A stretch of 64,000 bases of DNA from Tabrizicola aquatica (GTDB lineage: Bacteria; Pseudomonadota; Alphaproteobacteria; Rhodobacterales; Rhodobacteraceae): positions 434,001 to 498,000 of the forward strand of contig NZ_PJON01000003.1 in assembly GCF_002900975.1 (NCBI RefSeq), in the 5' to 3' direction. Position numbers and translations under genes: made by a program. Shown here in pieces: positions 28,498 through 37,375 of the stretch (position 1 is its first letter; each line of letters starts with the position of its first letter). The notes under the pieces were generated by a model. That model saw nothing but the letters and a program-made list of their open reading frames with translations. It was not told the origin of the DNA and searched no databases.

Positions 28498-28851
28498 TTA
28501 CCCCTCAGTCTCGATGCCCGATTGCGGCAGCAGGGTTGCGACCTTGTACAGCAGGCTCCGCGCCGCCTTGGCCCGTGGGTTCCCCTCCTGGCCCACGTGA
28601 CGCAGCCCCTCGACCAGCGCTTCCAGCTCTTCGGGCGTCAGCATTGTCGGCGGCAGCATCAGCGGCGCGCGGAGGATATAGCCCAGGCCGCGTTCCCCCG
28701 TGACGGGCAGGCCGGTTGCGGCCAGCATCTCCATGTCGCGCCAGATCGTCCGGGTCGAGACCCCCAGCCGCTGGGCCAGTTCCGATGCCGTGTGCAGCCG
28801 CCCGTCGCGCAGGACCTGGACGATGTCGTAAAGGCGGGCGTCGCGTTTCAT
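28498..28851 (-). CDS. HTH-only YafY-like regulator lacking the WYL domain
   Basis: The 117-residue product matches the first half of the neighbouring YafY-type regulator. Shared segments include RLHTASELAQRLGVSTRTIW, LPVTGERGLGYILRAP and the LTPEELEALVEGLR helix. It stops after about 115 residues (LPQSGIETEG) with no WYL domain. I start it at the ATG at 28851; another ATG six bases upstream is possible. It may be a domain-reduced paralogue that competes or pairs with the full-length protein. The 7-bp palindrome 39 bases upstream of its start suggests autoregulation. Confidence 0.8.
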   Translation of the reverse strand: MKRDARLYDIVQVLRDGRLHTASELAQRLGVSTRTIWRDMEMLAATGLPVTGERGLGYILRAPLMLPPTMLTPEELEALVEGLRHVGQEGNPRAKAARSLLYKVATLLPQSGIETEG

Positions 28852-28889
28852 CGGCACTCCGGGCGCTGGGTGGGCAGTCTTGCCGCCTT

Positions 28890-28909
28890 ACTGACAAAAT
28901 ACTGTCAGT
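28890..28909. promoter_or_regulatory. ACTGACA-N6-TGTCAGT palindrome (operator candidate)
   Basis: ACTGACA-AAATAC-TGTCAGT is a perfect 7-bp inverted repeat located 39 bases upstream of the HTH-only regulator gene. It has the same core and spacing as the site at 28401-28418. It could also influence the divergent tatA promoter. Confidence 0.65.
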
Positions 28910-29022
28910 TGACTGTCCTTGCCAAGTCGCTTGGCCCTTGGAACAGGTGGGGTCGGGGGCGTATCTGAGGGGCAGTCAAGCACCAAGGGCGCCGTCGGGG
29001 CGCGAGAATCGGAGAATTCGCC

Positions 29023-29235
29023 ATGTTCAACAACATCGGTCTGCCGGGCCTTCTGCTGATCGCGGTCGTGGTCCTGGTCCTGTTCGGCAAGGGCAAGGTG
29101 TCCAGCCTGATGGGTGAAGTCGGCAAGGGCATCACCGCTTTCAAGAAGGGCGTCGGCGATGGCAACGCCGAGATCGAGGCCCAGAAGGCCGCCGAGGCCA
29201 AGGATGTGACGCCGGCCGAAAAGGACAAGGTCTGA
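29023..29235 (+). CDS. tatA: Sec-independent protein translocase TatA
   Basis: The 70-residue protein has a single N-terminal membrane helix ([17 protein letters not shown]) followed by the FGKGK hinge and an amphipathic helix ([19 protein letters not shown]), the standard TatA layout. Multimers of TatA form the transient pathway for folded proteins with twin-arginine signals. It begins the tatABC unit and has a GGAG about 10 bases upstream. The 171-base gap before it holds the divergent regulator's promoter and the inverted repeat GCCAAG-TCG-CTTGGC (28921-28935). Confidence 0.95.
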   Translation: MFNNIGLPGLLLIAVVVLVLFGKGKVSSLMGEVGKGITAFKKGVGDGNAEIEAQKAAEAKDVTPAEKDKV

Positions 29236-29263
29236 ACGACAGGCGCCGGTCGGGGAACGCAAG

Positions 29264-29842
29264 ATGGATCTCAGCTGGTCCGAACTTCTGATCGTGGGGG
29301 TCGTCGCGCTGATTGTCATCGGCCCGAAAGACCTGCCCGGCATGTTCCGTGAGCTGGGGCGCTTTACCGCGAAGGTGCGCTCCATGGGGCGTGAGTTCAG
29401 CCGGGCGATGGAATCCGCGGCCAAGGAATCGGGCGTCAAGGACGTGGCCGATGACCTGCGCAAGGTGACGTCGCCCAAGGCGATGGGGCTGGATGCGGTG
29501 AAATCCGCCGCCGACCGGTTCGAAAAATGGGACCCGCTGAAGGGCACGACCCCGGCGGCCAAGCCGCTGACCCCGCCGCCGATGCCGCCGGTGACCCCGG
29601 TCGCGGCTGCGGCGGCCACGGCGCCGGCGGCGGCTGCCGCTGCCGCTGCCCCGGCAGGATCGGCGACGGCGGCGCTGGCGGCGGAAGTCGCGGCGAAGAA
29701 GGCGGCCTCGGCCGAAGTGGCGGCCAGCCTGCGCGAGGTGCGCACGGCGCCAGCCGCCGCCCCAGCAGTGACCGAGGCGCCGCAAGTGGTGCGCGGGGGC
29801 CGGCTGCGCAAGCGCACGGTCGCGACGGGTGACGAGGAATGA
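29264..29842 (+). CDS. tatB: Sec-independent protein translocase TatB
   Basis: The 192-residue protein starts with the TatB helix and hinge (SELLIVGVVALIVIGPKDLP), then the amphipathic helix (MFRELGRFTAKVRSMGREF). A long Ala/Pro-rich cytoplasmic tail follows (about 95-190). TatB partners TatC in the substrate receptor complex. The gene lies 28 bases after tatA and overlaps tatC by 4 bases. Confidence 0.95.
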   Translation: MDLSWSELLIVGVVALIVIGPKDLPGMFRELGRFTAKVRSMGREFSRAMESAAKESGVKDVADDLRKVTSPKAMGLDAVKSAADRFEKWDPLKGTTPAAKPLTPPPMPPVTPVAAAAATAPAAAAAAAAPAGSATAALAAEVAAKKAASAEVAASLREVRTAPAAAPAVTEAPQVVRGGRLRKRTVATGDEE

Positions 29843-30744
29843 CCGCCAAGAATGACATCGACGACAGCTCGGCCCCGCTGGTCGAGCATCTGATCGAGTT
29901 GCGCAACCGCCTGATCTGGGCCGTCTCTGCCTTCATGGTGGCGATGATCCTGTGCTTCGTGGTGGCCGAGCCGATCCTGAATTTCATGCTGCAGCCGATC
30001 GAGCGCGCGATGCGCGATCTGGGCGATCCGAACCCGGTGATGCAGTACACCGCGCCGCAAGAGTACTTCTTCACCCTGGTCCATATCTCGGTCGTGGCCG
30101 GGCTGATGGTCAGTTTTCCGGTCATCGCCTATCAGCTGTGGCGGTTCGTGGCGCCGGGTCTCTATCGCAATGAAAAGCAGGCGTTTCTGCCCTTCCTGAT
30201 CGCCTCGCCGGTGTTGTTTCTGGTTGGCGCCGCCTTTGCGCATTACGTCGTCACGCCGATCGCGATGACGTTCTTCCTGGGCTTTGCCGATGCCTTCTCG
30301 GTCGTCACGGCGCTGATTCCGGGTCTGGCCGATGGCACTGGTGCCGTGCCGGACGCCACCGCGCCGGTCGTGGATCAGGGGATCGACATCGTCTTTCAGG
30401 GCAAGGTGAACGAGACGCTGGACATCAGCCTGAAGCTGATCCTGGCCTTCGGGCTGTGCTTCCAGTTGCCGGTCCTTTTGACCCTGATGGGCAAGGCGGG
30501 GCTGGCGACCTCGACCGGGCTGGCGGGGATGCGGAAATATGCGATCGTCCTGATCCTGCTGGTGGCGGCACTGGTCACCCCGCCGGATGTGATGAGCCAG
30601 CTGATCCTCTTCGTTGCGGTCTACCCGCTGTATGAGGTGTCGATCTTCCTGATCCGCCGCATCGAAAAGCGGCGCGAGGCCGAGTTGAAGGCCGAGGGGC
30701 TGTGGGACGAGGAGACCGACGGCGAAGGGGCGGGCGAGAAGTGA
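29839..30744 (+). CDS. tatC: Sec-independent protein translocase TatC
   Basis: The 301-residue polytopic protein has six helices and binds twin-arginine signal peptides. The N-terminal PLVEHLIELRNRLIWAV, the loop QLWRFVAPGLYRNEKQAFLPF and the GLCFQLPVLL segment are family hallmarks. It is longer than E. coli TatC (258). About 25 extra residues lie in a periplasmic loop (near 155-198, rich in Gly, Asp and Val), and there is a charged C-terminal tail. The next gene starts with GTG across its stop. Confidence 0.96.
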   Translation: MTAKNDIDDSSAPLVEHLIELRNRLIWAVSAFMVAMILCFVVAEPILNFMLQPIERAMRDLGDPNPVMQYTAPQEYFFTLVHISVVAGLMVSFPVIAYQLWRFVAPGLYRNEKQAFLPFLIASPVLFLVGAAFAHYVVTPIAMTFFLGFADAFSVVTALIPGLADGTGAVPDATAPVVDQGIDIVFQGKVNETLDISLKLILAFGLCFQLPVLLTLMGKAGLATSTGLAGMRKYAIVLILLVAALVTPPDVMSQLILFVAVYPLYEVSIFLIRRIEKRREAELKAEGLWDEETDGEGAGEK

Positions 30745-31580
30745 CCGATCCCTTGGACCGCATCGCCGCGGCGCTGGAGCGTCTGGCCCCCGCGCCGATG
30801 CCCGCTCCCGATTTCCAGGCCGAGGCTTTCGTCTGGCACACCGCGCCCGACCGGCTGGAGCCGGTGGCCCAGGTCAGCCGGGTGGACCTGTCGCTGCTGG
30901 TGGGCGTGAACCGGTCGCGCGATACGCTGCTGGAGAACACCCGGCATTTCGCGGCCGGCTTGCCTGCGAACAATGCGCTGCTTTGGGGCGCGCGGGGGAT
31001 GGGCAAGTCCTCCCTGGTCAAGGCGGTGCATGCCGCCGTCCGGGCCGAGGGGCACGACCTGAAGATCGTGGAGCTGAGCCGCGAGGATCTGCCCTCGGTC
31101 CAGCGGCTGCTGACGCATCTGCGCGCGGCGCCGTACCGCTTCGTTCTGTTCTGCGACGACCTGTCGTTCAGCCATGACGACCAGCATTACAAGTCGCTGA
31201 AGGCGGTTCTGGATGGCGGGATCGAGGGGCGGCCCGAGAACGTGCTGTTCTACGCGACCTCGAACCGCCGCCACCTGATGCCGCGCGACATGATCGAGAA
31301 CGAACGCTCGACCGCGATCAATCCGGGCGAGGCGGTGGAGGAGAAGGTCTCGCTCTCCGACCGCTTCGGGCTGTGGCTGGGGTTCCATCCCTGCACGCAG
31401 GACGAGTATCTGGAGATGATCCGCGGCTATTGCGTGGCGCATGGGGTCGCAGTGCCCGACGACCGGCTGCATGCCGAGGCGATCGAATGGCAGGCGACGC
31501 GGGGCGGTCGCTCGGGCCGGGTGGCCTGGCAGTTCTTCTGCGACCTTGCCGCCCGCGAAGGGGTGCGGATCCGCCTGTGA
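30741..31580 (+). CDS. DUF815-type AAA-like ATPase
   Basis: The 279-residue protein has a clear Walker A (LLWGARGMGKSSLVKA, about residues 82-97) and a Walker B-like VLFCDDLSF, then FYATSNRRHLMPRDM. This matches DUF815, a family of predicted AAA+-like ATPases with unknown partner. The GTG start at 30741 overlaps the tatC stop, so the gene is translationally coupled to the Tat operon. Its role is undetermined; a connection with Tat export is suggested only by this coupling. Confidence 0.88.
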   Translation: MTDPLDRIAAALERLAPAPMPAPDFQAEAFVWHTAPDRLEPVAQVSRVDLSLLVGVNRSRDTLLENTRHFAAGLPANNALLWGARGMGKSSLVKAVHAAVRAEGHDLKIVELSREDLPSVQRLLTHLRAAPYRFVLFCDDLSFSHDDQHYKSLKAVLDGGIEGRPENVLFYATSNRRHLMPRDMIENERSTAINPGEAVEEKVSLSDRFGLWLGFHPCTQDEYLEMIRGYCVAHGVAVPDDRLHAEAIEWQATRGGRSGRVAWQFFCDLAAREGVRIRL

Positions 31581-31631
31581 TTGGTCTTGGCACTTGCCTG
31601 CGGCGGTCACCGGCCTTACGCGGATAGGATC

Positions 31632-32915
31632 ATGGTTACAGAACTTCTGGTCATTCTGGCCCTTATCGTGCTGAACGGCGTCCTTGCGATGTCCGAACTT
31701 GCCATCGTCAGCGCCCGCCCGGGCCGGCTGAAGACGTTGGAGGCGAAAAGCCGCGGCGCGCGGATGGCGCTTCGGCTGGCCGAAAATCCGGGGCGGTTCC
31801 TGTCCACGGTGCAGATCGGCATCACCGCCGTCGGCGTGTTGTCCGGGGCCTTGTCCGGGGCGACGCTGGGCCTGCGCCTGCAGGGCTGGCTGGTGGCGCA
31901 GGGCGTGCCCGCCGACTGGGCCGCGACCCTGGGAGTAGGCGGCGTGGTCGTCGGGATCACCTATGTCAGCCTGATCGTGGGCGAGTTGGTGCCGAAGCAG
32001 ATCGCCTTGCGCAACCCCGAAGGCATCGCGATTCGCATGGCCCCGGCAATGACCTTCCTGTCGGTGATCGGCGCGCCCCTGGTCTGGCTGCTGGACAAGT
32101 CGGGGAGGGCGCTGCTCTGGCTGCTGGGCCAAAGCGGGGAAAGCGAAAACCGGGTGACCGAGGAAGAGGTCCATGTCCTTCTGGCCGAAGCGCATGAGGG
32201 CGGCGTGCTGGAGGCGGAAGAGCGCGAGATGATCACCGGCGTCATGCGCCTGTCGGACCGCACGGCGCGGGCGCTGATGACCCCCCGGCACGAGGTCGAG
32301 ATGCTGCCCCTGGACGCCACCGGGGCCGAAGCCGTGGCGGCGATCCGCAAGATCGCCCGCCCCCGGATGCCCGTCGCCAATGCCGAGGGCGAGGTGGTGG
32401 GGATCGTCCTGCTGACCGAGGCGTTCCAGGTCGTCTCGCGCCGCGAGACGCTGTCGCTGAAGGCGCTGGTGCGCGAGGTGCCCGTGGTCTCGGACCGGGC
32501 CGAGGCGCTGGATGTGCTGGAGATCCTGCAACGGTCCGAACATCGCTTCGCGCTGGTCTACGATGAATACGGCCATTTCGAGGGCATCCTGACCACCGGC
32601 GACGTGCTGGAGGCGATCACCGGGGCGGTGGCCGCAAGCGAGGCGGATGAACCGGCGATGGTTGCGCGCGACGATGGCAGCCATCTGGTTGCCGGCTGGA
32701 TGCCGGTAGATGAATTCTGCGACCTTCTGGGCCTGCCGCATGACCTGGCGGGGGAATATGACACGGTCGCGGGGTTGGTCCTGCACCAGATCGGCCAGAT
32801 CCCCGACCTGGGCGCCAGCTTTACCACAGAAGGCTATCGGTTCGAGGTGATCGACCTGGACGGCCGACGGATCGACAAGATTCTGGTGACGCGGGTCGGC
32901 GCCTATCAGGGCTGA
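31632..32915 (+). CDS. hemolysin-like/CNNM family membrane protein with CBS and CorC domains
   Basis: The 427-residue protein starts at the ATG at 31632 with a DUF21 membrane domain of about four helices (VTELLVILALIVLNGVLAMS and following). A pair of CBS domains follows (RTARALMTPRHEVEM and VLEILQRSEHRFALVYDEYG), then a CorC/HlyC C-terminal domain (FCDLLGLP, TEGYRFEVIDLDGRRID). Relatives are linked to magnesium or other divalent cation efflux and resistance. 'Hemolysin' in older annotations is not supported by function. It is convergent with nlpD and shares a terminator. Confidence 0.9.
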   Translation: MVTELLVILALIVLNGVLAMSELAIVSARPGRLKTLEAKSRGARMALRLAENPGRFLSTVQIGITAVGVLSGALSGATLGLRLQGWLVAQGVPADWAATLGVGGVVVGITYVSLIVGELVPKQIALRNPEGIAIRMAPAMTFLSVIGAPLVWLLDKSGRALLWLLGQSGESENRVTEEEVHVLLAEAHEGGVLEAEEREMITGVMRLSDRTARALMTPRHEVEMLPLDATGAEAVAAIRKIARPRMPVANAEGEVVGIVLLTEAFQVVSRRETLSLKALVREVPVVSDRAEALDVLEILQRSEHRFALVYDEYGHFEGILTTGDVLEAITGAVAASEADEPAMVARDDGSHLVAGWMPVDEFCDLLGLPHDLAGEYDTVAGLVLHQIGQIPDLGASFTTEGYRFEVIDLDGRRIDKILVTRVGAYQG

Positions 32916-32922
32916 CGGGGGA

Positions 32923-32943
32923 GGGTGCGCTGGACGCGCACCC
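32923..32943. terminator. bidirectional hairpin terminator
   Basis: GGGTGCGC and GCGCACCC pair perfectly over 8 bp around TGGAC. The hairpin lies between the stops of two convergent genes, 7 bases after one and 8 bases before the other. No T run follows on either side. Confidence 0.65.
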
Positions 32944-32951
32944 GGCGCCCG

Positions 32952-34112
32952 TTACTGCAGATAGGTCATCGGGTCGAAGCTTTCCTTCGACGTGTTGCGC
33001 ACCTCAAAGTGCAGGAAGGCCGGGTCGCCCGCCGCCACCGTGCCGATCGACTGGCCACGGGAGACCTTGTCGCCCTTCTTCACCTTCACCCCGCCCACAC
33101 CGACATAGACCGTCAGCAGGTTGTTGGCGTGGCGCAGGATCACGATGCCCTTGCCGTTGGTGTCGGCCGAAATCACCTGCACCGTCCCGGCATCCGCCGC
33201 CTTGACCGGCGTGCCCGGAGCGGCGGCGATGTCGATGCCCTGGTTGGTCTTGCGGTCGTAGCTGCGGATGATCTTGCCGGACACCGGCATCACCATCTTG
33301 GCCGCCGAGGCCGCCGTCGCCTGGTCGCCCAGGTCGGGCGAGGGCGGGGTGGCCTTGGGCTTGGCCGCCGCAACCTCGGGCTTTTCATCCGGCAGGGGTT
33401 TCGCGGCCGAGGGCGGCTCGGGCGTGGGGCTGCCGGCGCCGGGGGGCGTGGGGACGGGTTCGGGGTTCGGCGCCGGGGCGGTGGCGATCGGAATGATCAG
33501 GGTCTGCCCCTCGCGCACGGCCATGTCGGCGCCAAGCTGGTTCCAGTCCGCCAGCGCCTTGGCCGAGACGTTGTAGGTCCGCGCGATGGTGAAGGCGGTC
33601 TCGCCCCGTGCGACGCGGTGGGTCAGGGGCTGGCCCGCGACCGGCTTTGACGCCGCCGGCGAAGCTGCGACCGGGGTGGGCCCGGCATTGTCCAGCGCCG
33701 TGGTCGCGATCGAGGTGATGTCCACCGGCCCGGTGCCCCCCGCTACCACGGCGGGCTGCGGAGTGGCCGAGACGCGGGCGGGAAGCAGCAGCAACTCGCC
33801 CTCGCGCAGGGGATCGGTCGGACGCAGCGCGTTCGCCTGGGCCAGCTGGTTGGCATTCAGCCCCAGCCGCCCGGCCATCGAGGCGACCGTATCGCCGCGC
33901 CGGGCCTTGGCCAGCTGATAGTCGGGATAGGACAGGACGCCATTGGCATCCGCCGTCGGCGCTGCCGCCGTGGCCTGCCGCGCCGCGTCCGAGGTATCGC
34001 CCCCCCCGGCCCGGAAATCCCAATCCAGGTTGCCGGTGTCCATGCAGGCCGTCAGCGCCAGAAGGCTGGCCCCCAGCCCGAGAATCCGCAGTCTGCCAAA
34101 GGAAATCCGCAT
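32952..34112 (-). CDS. nlpD: NlpD-like lipoprotein with two LysM domains and a degenerate M23 domain
   Basis: The 386-residue product has a lipoprotein signal (lipobox LTAC) and two LysM peptidoglycan-binding domains (KARRGDTVASMAGRLGLNAN and RVARGETAFTIARTYNVSA). It ends in an M23 (LytM) domain whose first metal-ligand region reads NQGIDIAAAPGTPV. The His of an active enzyme is Asn there, as in NlpD/EnvC amidase activators. It should activate cell-wall amidases during division. I prefer the ATG at 34112, which has GAGGCGGG upstream, over one at 34124. The surE-pcm-nlpD order is widely conserved. Confidence 0.88.
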   Translation of the reverse strand: MRISFGRLRILGLGASLLALTACMDTGNLDWDFRAGGGDTSDAARQATAAAPTADANGVLSYPDYQLAKARRGDTVASMAGRLGLNANQLAQANALRPTDPLREGELLLLPARVSATPQPAVVAGGTGPVDITSIATTALDNAGPTPVAASPAASKPVAGQPLTHRVARGETAFTIARTYNVSAKALADWNQLGADMAVREGQTLIIPIATAPAPNPEPVPTPPGAGSPTPEPPSAAKPLPDEKPEVAAAKPKATPPSPDLGDQATAASAAKMVMPVSGKIIRSYDRKTNQGIDIAAAPGTPVKAADAGTVQVISADTNGKGIVILRHANNLLTVYVGVGGVKVKKGDKVSRGQSIGTVAAGDPAFLHFEVRNTSKESFDPMTYLQ

Positions 34113-34163
34113 TACCCGCCTCATGTCACGCCCGACCGGGTTGGCCCGGTTCTGCGTCCGAAT

Positions 34164-34835
34164 CTACTCGGACCCCAGCCCTTCCACCAGAGGAACAAAG
34201 CGCACTGGGCGAAGTTCCTCGTAATCAAACCCGCGTGAGCTGCGGGTGACCTTGATCAGGCTTTGCACCGCATCGGACTGCCCGACCGGCAGAACCATGA
34301 TCCCGCCGGGCTTCAACTGCTCCAGCAGCGGCCCGGGCGGGTCCTCGGCGGCGGCGGTCACCAGGATGCGGTCGAAGGGCCCCTGTTCGGGCAACCCGTG
34401 CGAGCCGTCGGCGGTGATCGTGGTGATGTTGGTGATGTCCAGTTGGCGGAACAGGTCGGCCGCCTCGCGCACCAGTCGGCGGTAGCGGTCCACGGTGTAG
34501 ACCCGCCGCGCCAGCTGCGCCAGGATCGCGGCCTGGTAGCCCGAACCGGTGCCCACCTCCAGCACCGTATCCCGCGCGGAAACCTGCAAGGCCTGGGTCA
34601 TCAGGCCGACGACCGAGGGCTGGCTGATCGTCTGGCCGCAAGCGATGGGCAGGGGCATGTCCTCATAGGCGCGGTCGGCGAAGATGCCGCGCACGAAAAG
34701 GCCGCGGTCGACCTTTTCCATCGCGGTCAGGACCCGGGCATCGGTCACGCCGCGCGAGCGGAGGGCAAAGAGAAAGCGCATCTTGCGTTCGGCAAGCTCT
34801 TCGGAGGCGAAGGGGTCCTCCGGTCCGCCCGTCAT
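34164..34835 (-). CDS. pcm: protein-L-isoaspartate O-methyltransferase
   Basis: The 223-residue enzyme repairs isoaspartyl residues using S-adenosylmethionine. The active-site region [17 protein letters not shown] (S71) and the AdoMet motif [15 protein letters not shown] (from residue 91) are intact. It overlaps surE by 4 bases and is followed by nlpD on the same strand, the arrangement known from many proteobacteria. Confidence 0.95.
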   Translation of the reverse strand: MTGGPEDPFASEELAERKMRFLFALRSRGVTDARVLTAMEKVDRGLFVRGIFADRAYEDMPLPIACGQTISQPSVVGLMTQALQVSARDTVLEVGTGSGYQAAILAQLARRVYTVDRYRRLVREAADLFRQLDITNITTITADGSHGLPEQGPFDRILVTAAAEDPPGPLLEQLKPGGIMVLPVGQSDAVQSLIKVTRSSRGFDYEELRPVRFVPLVEGLGSE

Positions 34836-35617
34836 GCCAGCCGCGCCTCAAGATCGGCCAGCAGGTCATGCGCGGTCAGGTCGGCGCGCATCGGAGTGAT
34901 CGAGACATAGCCGTCCAGGTTCACCGCCGCATCGCTGCCGGGCAGGGTCGGTGTCTGCTGCGGGCCGCCCTTGATCCACAGGAACCGCTTGCCCGAGGGC
35001 GAGATATGCGGCTCGACCGAAAAGGCGGTGTCGCGGCGGAAGCCCTGCGGTGCGACCTTGCTGCCCAGGGTGGCGGCGGCGGGCAGGGGCGGAAAGTTGA
35101 CGTTGTAAAAGACGCGGTAATCGTCCTGCGTCCACAACCCCTTGTCCAGCAGCGCCCGCACGACGGCCGGCCCATGCACCCGCGCGCTTTCGAAAGGATC
35201 GGCCAGCCGGACGTTTTCCGGCCCGAAGAACTGCGACAGCGCGATGGCCGGGATGCCCTGCAGCGCCGCCTCCATCGCCCCGCCGATGGTGCCGGAATAC
35301 AGCACGTTCTCGGCCGCGTTGTTGCCCCGGTTGACGCCGGACAGCACCAGATCCGGCTTGGCGCCGTCCAGCACGTCATAGATCGCGGCCAGCACGCAAT
35401 CGGCCGGGCTGCCCTCGGCGGCAAAGCGTCGTGGCGCCAGTTCGGCGATCATCATCGGGTGGGTGTAGCTGATGCAATGGCCGACGCCCGACTGCTCGAA
35501 CGCGGGGGCGACGGTCCAGACCTCACCCTCGGGCCCCGCGATGGCGGTGGCGATTTCGGTCAGGACCTCAAGCCCCGGCGCGTTGATGCCGTCGTCGTTG
35601 GTGATCAGGATGCGCAT
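34832..35617 (-). CDS. surE: 5'/3'-nucleotidase SurE
   Basis: The 261-residue metal-dependent phosphatase acts on nucleoside monophosphates. The metal ligands are visible as NDDG (D8, D9), S43 in EQSGVGH, and N96 in SGVNRGNN. It is the first gene of the surE-pcm-nlpD unit and is divergent from an amino-acid ABC ATPase gene, with 127 bases between them. Confidence 0.95.
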   Translation of the reverse strand: MRILITNDDGINAPGLEVLTEIATAIAGPEGEVWTVAPAFEQSGVGHCISYTHPMMIAELAPRRFAAEGSPADCVLAAIYDVLDGAKPDLVLSGVNRGNNAAENVLYSGTIGGAMEAALQGIPAIALSQFFGPENVRLADPFESARVHGPAVVRALLDKGLWTQDDYRVFYNVNFPPLPAAATLGSKVAPQGFRRDTAFSVEPHISPSGKRFLWIKGGPQQTPTLPGSDAAVNLDGYVSITPMRADLTAHDLLADLEARLA

Positions 35618-35744
35618 GGGTCCCCCGTGTCCGTCCCCTGATTAGACGACCCGTCCCGGCCCTTCAAGGCGCGATGCCCTTCTCCCAAGGAAAGGCTTGC
35701 AAGCCGCGCTGTTGCACGGTCAGATAACAAGAACCGGGGGGCGC

Positions 35745-36512
35745 ATGACGACGACGGACAGGCCAGAGGCGATACGGGTCCACGACCTTCACAAAAGCTT
35801 TGGCACGCATGAGGTGCTGAAGGGCGTGTCGCTGACCGCGCGCGAGGGCGATGTGGTCGCGATCATCGGTGGGTCGGGCTCGGGCAAGTCCACCATGCTG
35901 CGCTGCATCAACTTTCTGGAGACGCCAAGTTCTGGTGGAATCGCGGTGGCGGGAGAGCCGGTGTCGATGCGGGCGGACGGCACGCCATCGGACCGCCGCC
36001 AGATCGAGCGGATTCGCCAGTCGCTGGGAATGGTGTTCCAGAACTTCAACCTCTGGACCCACCGCACGGTGCTGGAAAACCTGATCGAGGTGCCGGTCCA
36101 TGTGCTGAAACTGCCGAAGGACCAGGCGGTGGCGCGGGCGCGCAAGCTTTTGGCCCGGGTCGGCCTGGCCGAGAAGGAGGGCGCCTATCCCGCCTTCATG
36201 TCCGGCGGCCAGCAGCAGCGGGCCGCCATCGCCCGGGCCTTGTGCATGGAGCCGAAGGCCATGCTCTTTGACGAGCCGACCAGTGCCCTGGACCCCGAAC
36301 TGGTGGGCGAAGTGCTGCAAGTGATCCGCGCCCTGGCCGATGAGGGGCGCACGATGATCCTGGTCACGCATGAGATGAAATTCGCCCGCGAGGTGGCCAG
36401 CCACGTCATCTATCTGCACAATGGCCGGATCGAGGAAGAAGGCCCGCCCGACCAGCTGTTCGGCGCGCCAAAGTCCGACCGGCTGAAACAGTTTCTCAAA
36501 TCCGTCGCCTGA
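35745..36512 (+). CDS. polar amino-acid ABC transporter ATP-binding protein
   Basis: The 255-residue ATPase shows Walker A GGSGSGKST (42-50), the signature SGGQQQR (153-159) and Walker B AMLFDEP (172-178). HisP/GlnQ-type hallmarks are NFNLWTHRTVLENLIEVPV and TMILVTHEMKFAREV. It powers the importer encoded by the next three genes. The start is the ATG at 35745; the frame is open 48 bases upstream without a better start. A perfect 12-bp palindrome GGCTTGCAAGCC lies 39 bases upstream. Confidence 0.94.
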   Translation: MTTTDRPEAIRVHDLHKSFGTHEVLKGVSLTAREGDVVAIIGGSGSGKSTMLRCINFLETPSSGGIAVAGEPVSMRADGTPSDRRQIERIRQSLGMVFQNFNLWTHRTVLENLIEVPVHVLKLPKDQAVARARKLLARVGLAEKEGAYPAFMSGGQQQRAAIARALCMEPKAMLFDEPTSALDPELVGEVLQVIRALADEGRTMILVTHEMKFAREVASHVIYLHNGRIEEEGPPDQLFGAPKSDRLKQFLKSVA

Positions 36513-36543
36513 ACAGACGGAACCAACCAGCAAGGAGAGATCC

Positions 36544-37311
36544 ATGAAACTCAAATCCCTCGCCGCAGCCCTGATGCTGATGGCCGCGCCCGTCGCTGCG
36601 CAAGAGGTCAAGGTCGGCATCGCCGCCGAACCCTATCCGCCCTTCGCCAGCCCCGATGCCGCCGGCAACTGGGTCGGCTGGGAGGTCGAGATCATCAACG
36701 CCGTCTGCGCCGCCGCCGAGATGCAGTGCGTCATCACCCCGGTCGCCTGGGACGGCATCATCCCCGCCCTGACCGCCGGCCAGATCGATGCGATCATGGC
36801 CTCCATGTCGATCACGCCTGAGCGGATGCAGACCATCGACTTTTCGGACAAGTACTATAACACCCCCACCGTGATCGCGACCGCCAAGGGCGCGGGCATC
36901 GCGCCGACCGCCGAAGGGCTGGCGGGCAAGATCATCGGCGTCCAGGTGGCGACGATCCACGAAGCCTATGTGAACAAGCATTTCGCCGGCACCGCAGCCG
37001 AGGTGAAGGTCTACCAGACCCAGGACGAAGCGAACCAGGACCTTGCCGCCGGCCGGATCGATGCGACCCAGGCCGACAGCATCGCGCTGGACGCCTTCAT
37101 CGCCTCGGAAAGCGGGGCGGCCTGCTGCGAGATCGCGGGTGCCGTGGCCGATGACCCGGAAGTGCTGGGCCTGGGCGTCGGCGTCGGCCTGCGCCAGGGC
37201 GAGGATGAGCTGAAGGCCAAGTTCAACGCCGGGATCGCCAAGATCCGCGAGGACGGGACCTATGACAAGATCACCGCGGGCTATTTCGCCTCGTCGATCT
37301 ACGGCGAATGA
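36544..37311 (+). CDS. periplasmic polar amino-acid binding protein
   Basis: The 255-residue protein has a Sec signal peptide (residues 1-20, cleavage after VAAQ) and a family-3 solute-binding fold. Typical segments are VGIAAEPYPPFASPD, WEVEIINAVCAAAEMQC, MASMSITPERMQTIDFSDKY and ALDAFIASESG. A basic amino acid such as Arg, Lys, His or Orn is the usual ligand of this group; the exact ligand cannot be read from sequence. Purine-rich AAGGAGAG precedes the ATG. Confidence 0.9.
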   Translation: MKLKSLAAALMLMAAPVAAQEVKVGIAAEPYPPFASPDAAGNWVGWEVEIINAVCAAAEMQCVITPVAWDGIIPALTAGQIDAIMASMSITPERMQTIDFSDKYYNTPTVIATAKGAGIAPTAEGLAGKIIGVQVATIHEAYVNKHFAGTAAEVKVYQTQDEANQDLAAGRIDATQADSIALDAFIASESGAACCEIAGAVADDPEVLGLGVGVGLRQGEDELKAKFNAGIAKIREDGTYDKITAGYFASSIYGE

Positions 37312-37375
37312 TCGCTGGCCGTAAGGCAGCACCCGGCGGCCCGGCCCCATCGCGGGTCGGGACGCCTGTCATATT

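Noticed and set aside
28910-29022. Possible TTGACT -35 element for tatA
   Set aside because: No convincing -10 partner at proper spacing could be seen, and the consensus is poorly defined for this group.
35694-35705. Perfect 12-bp palindrome GGCTTGCAAGCC upstream of the amino-acid ABC transporter
   Set aside because: It is short, lies alone without a regulator gene or second copy in the window, and can arise by chance in GC-rich DNA; noted but not called an operator.
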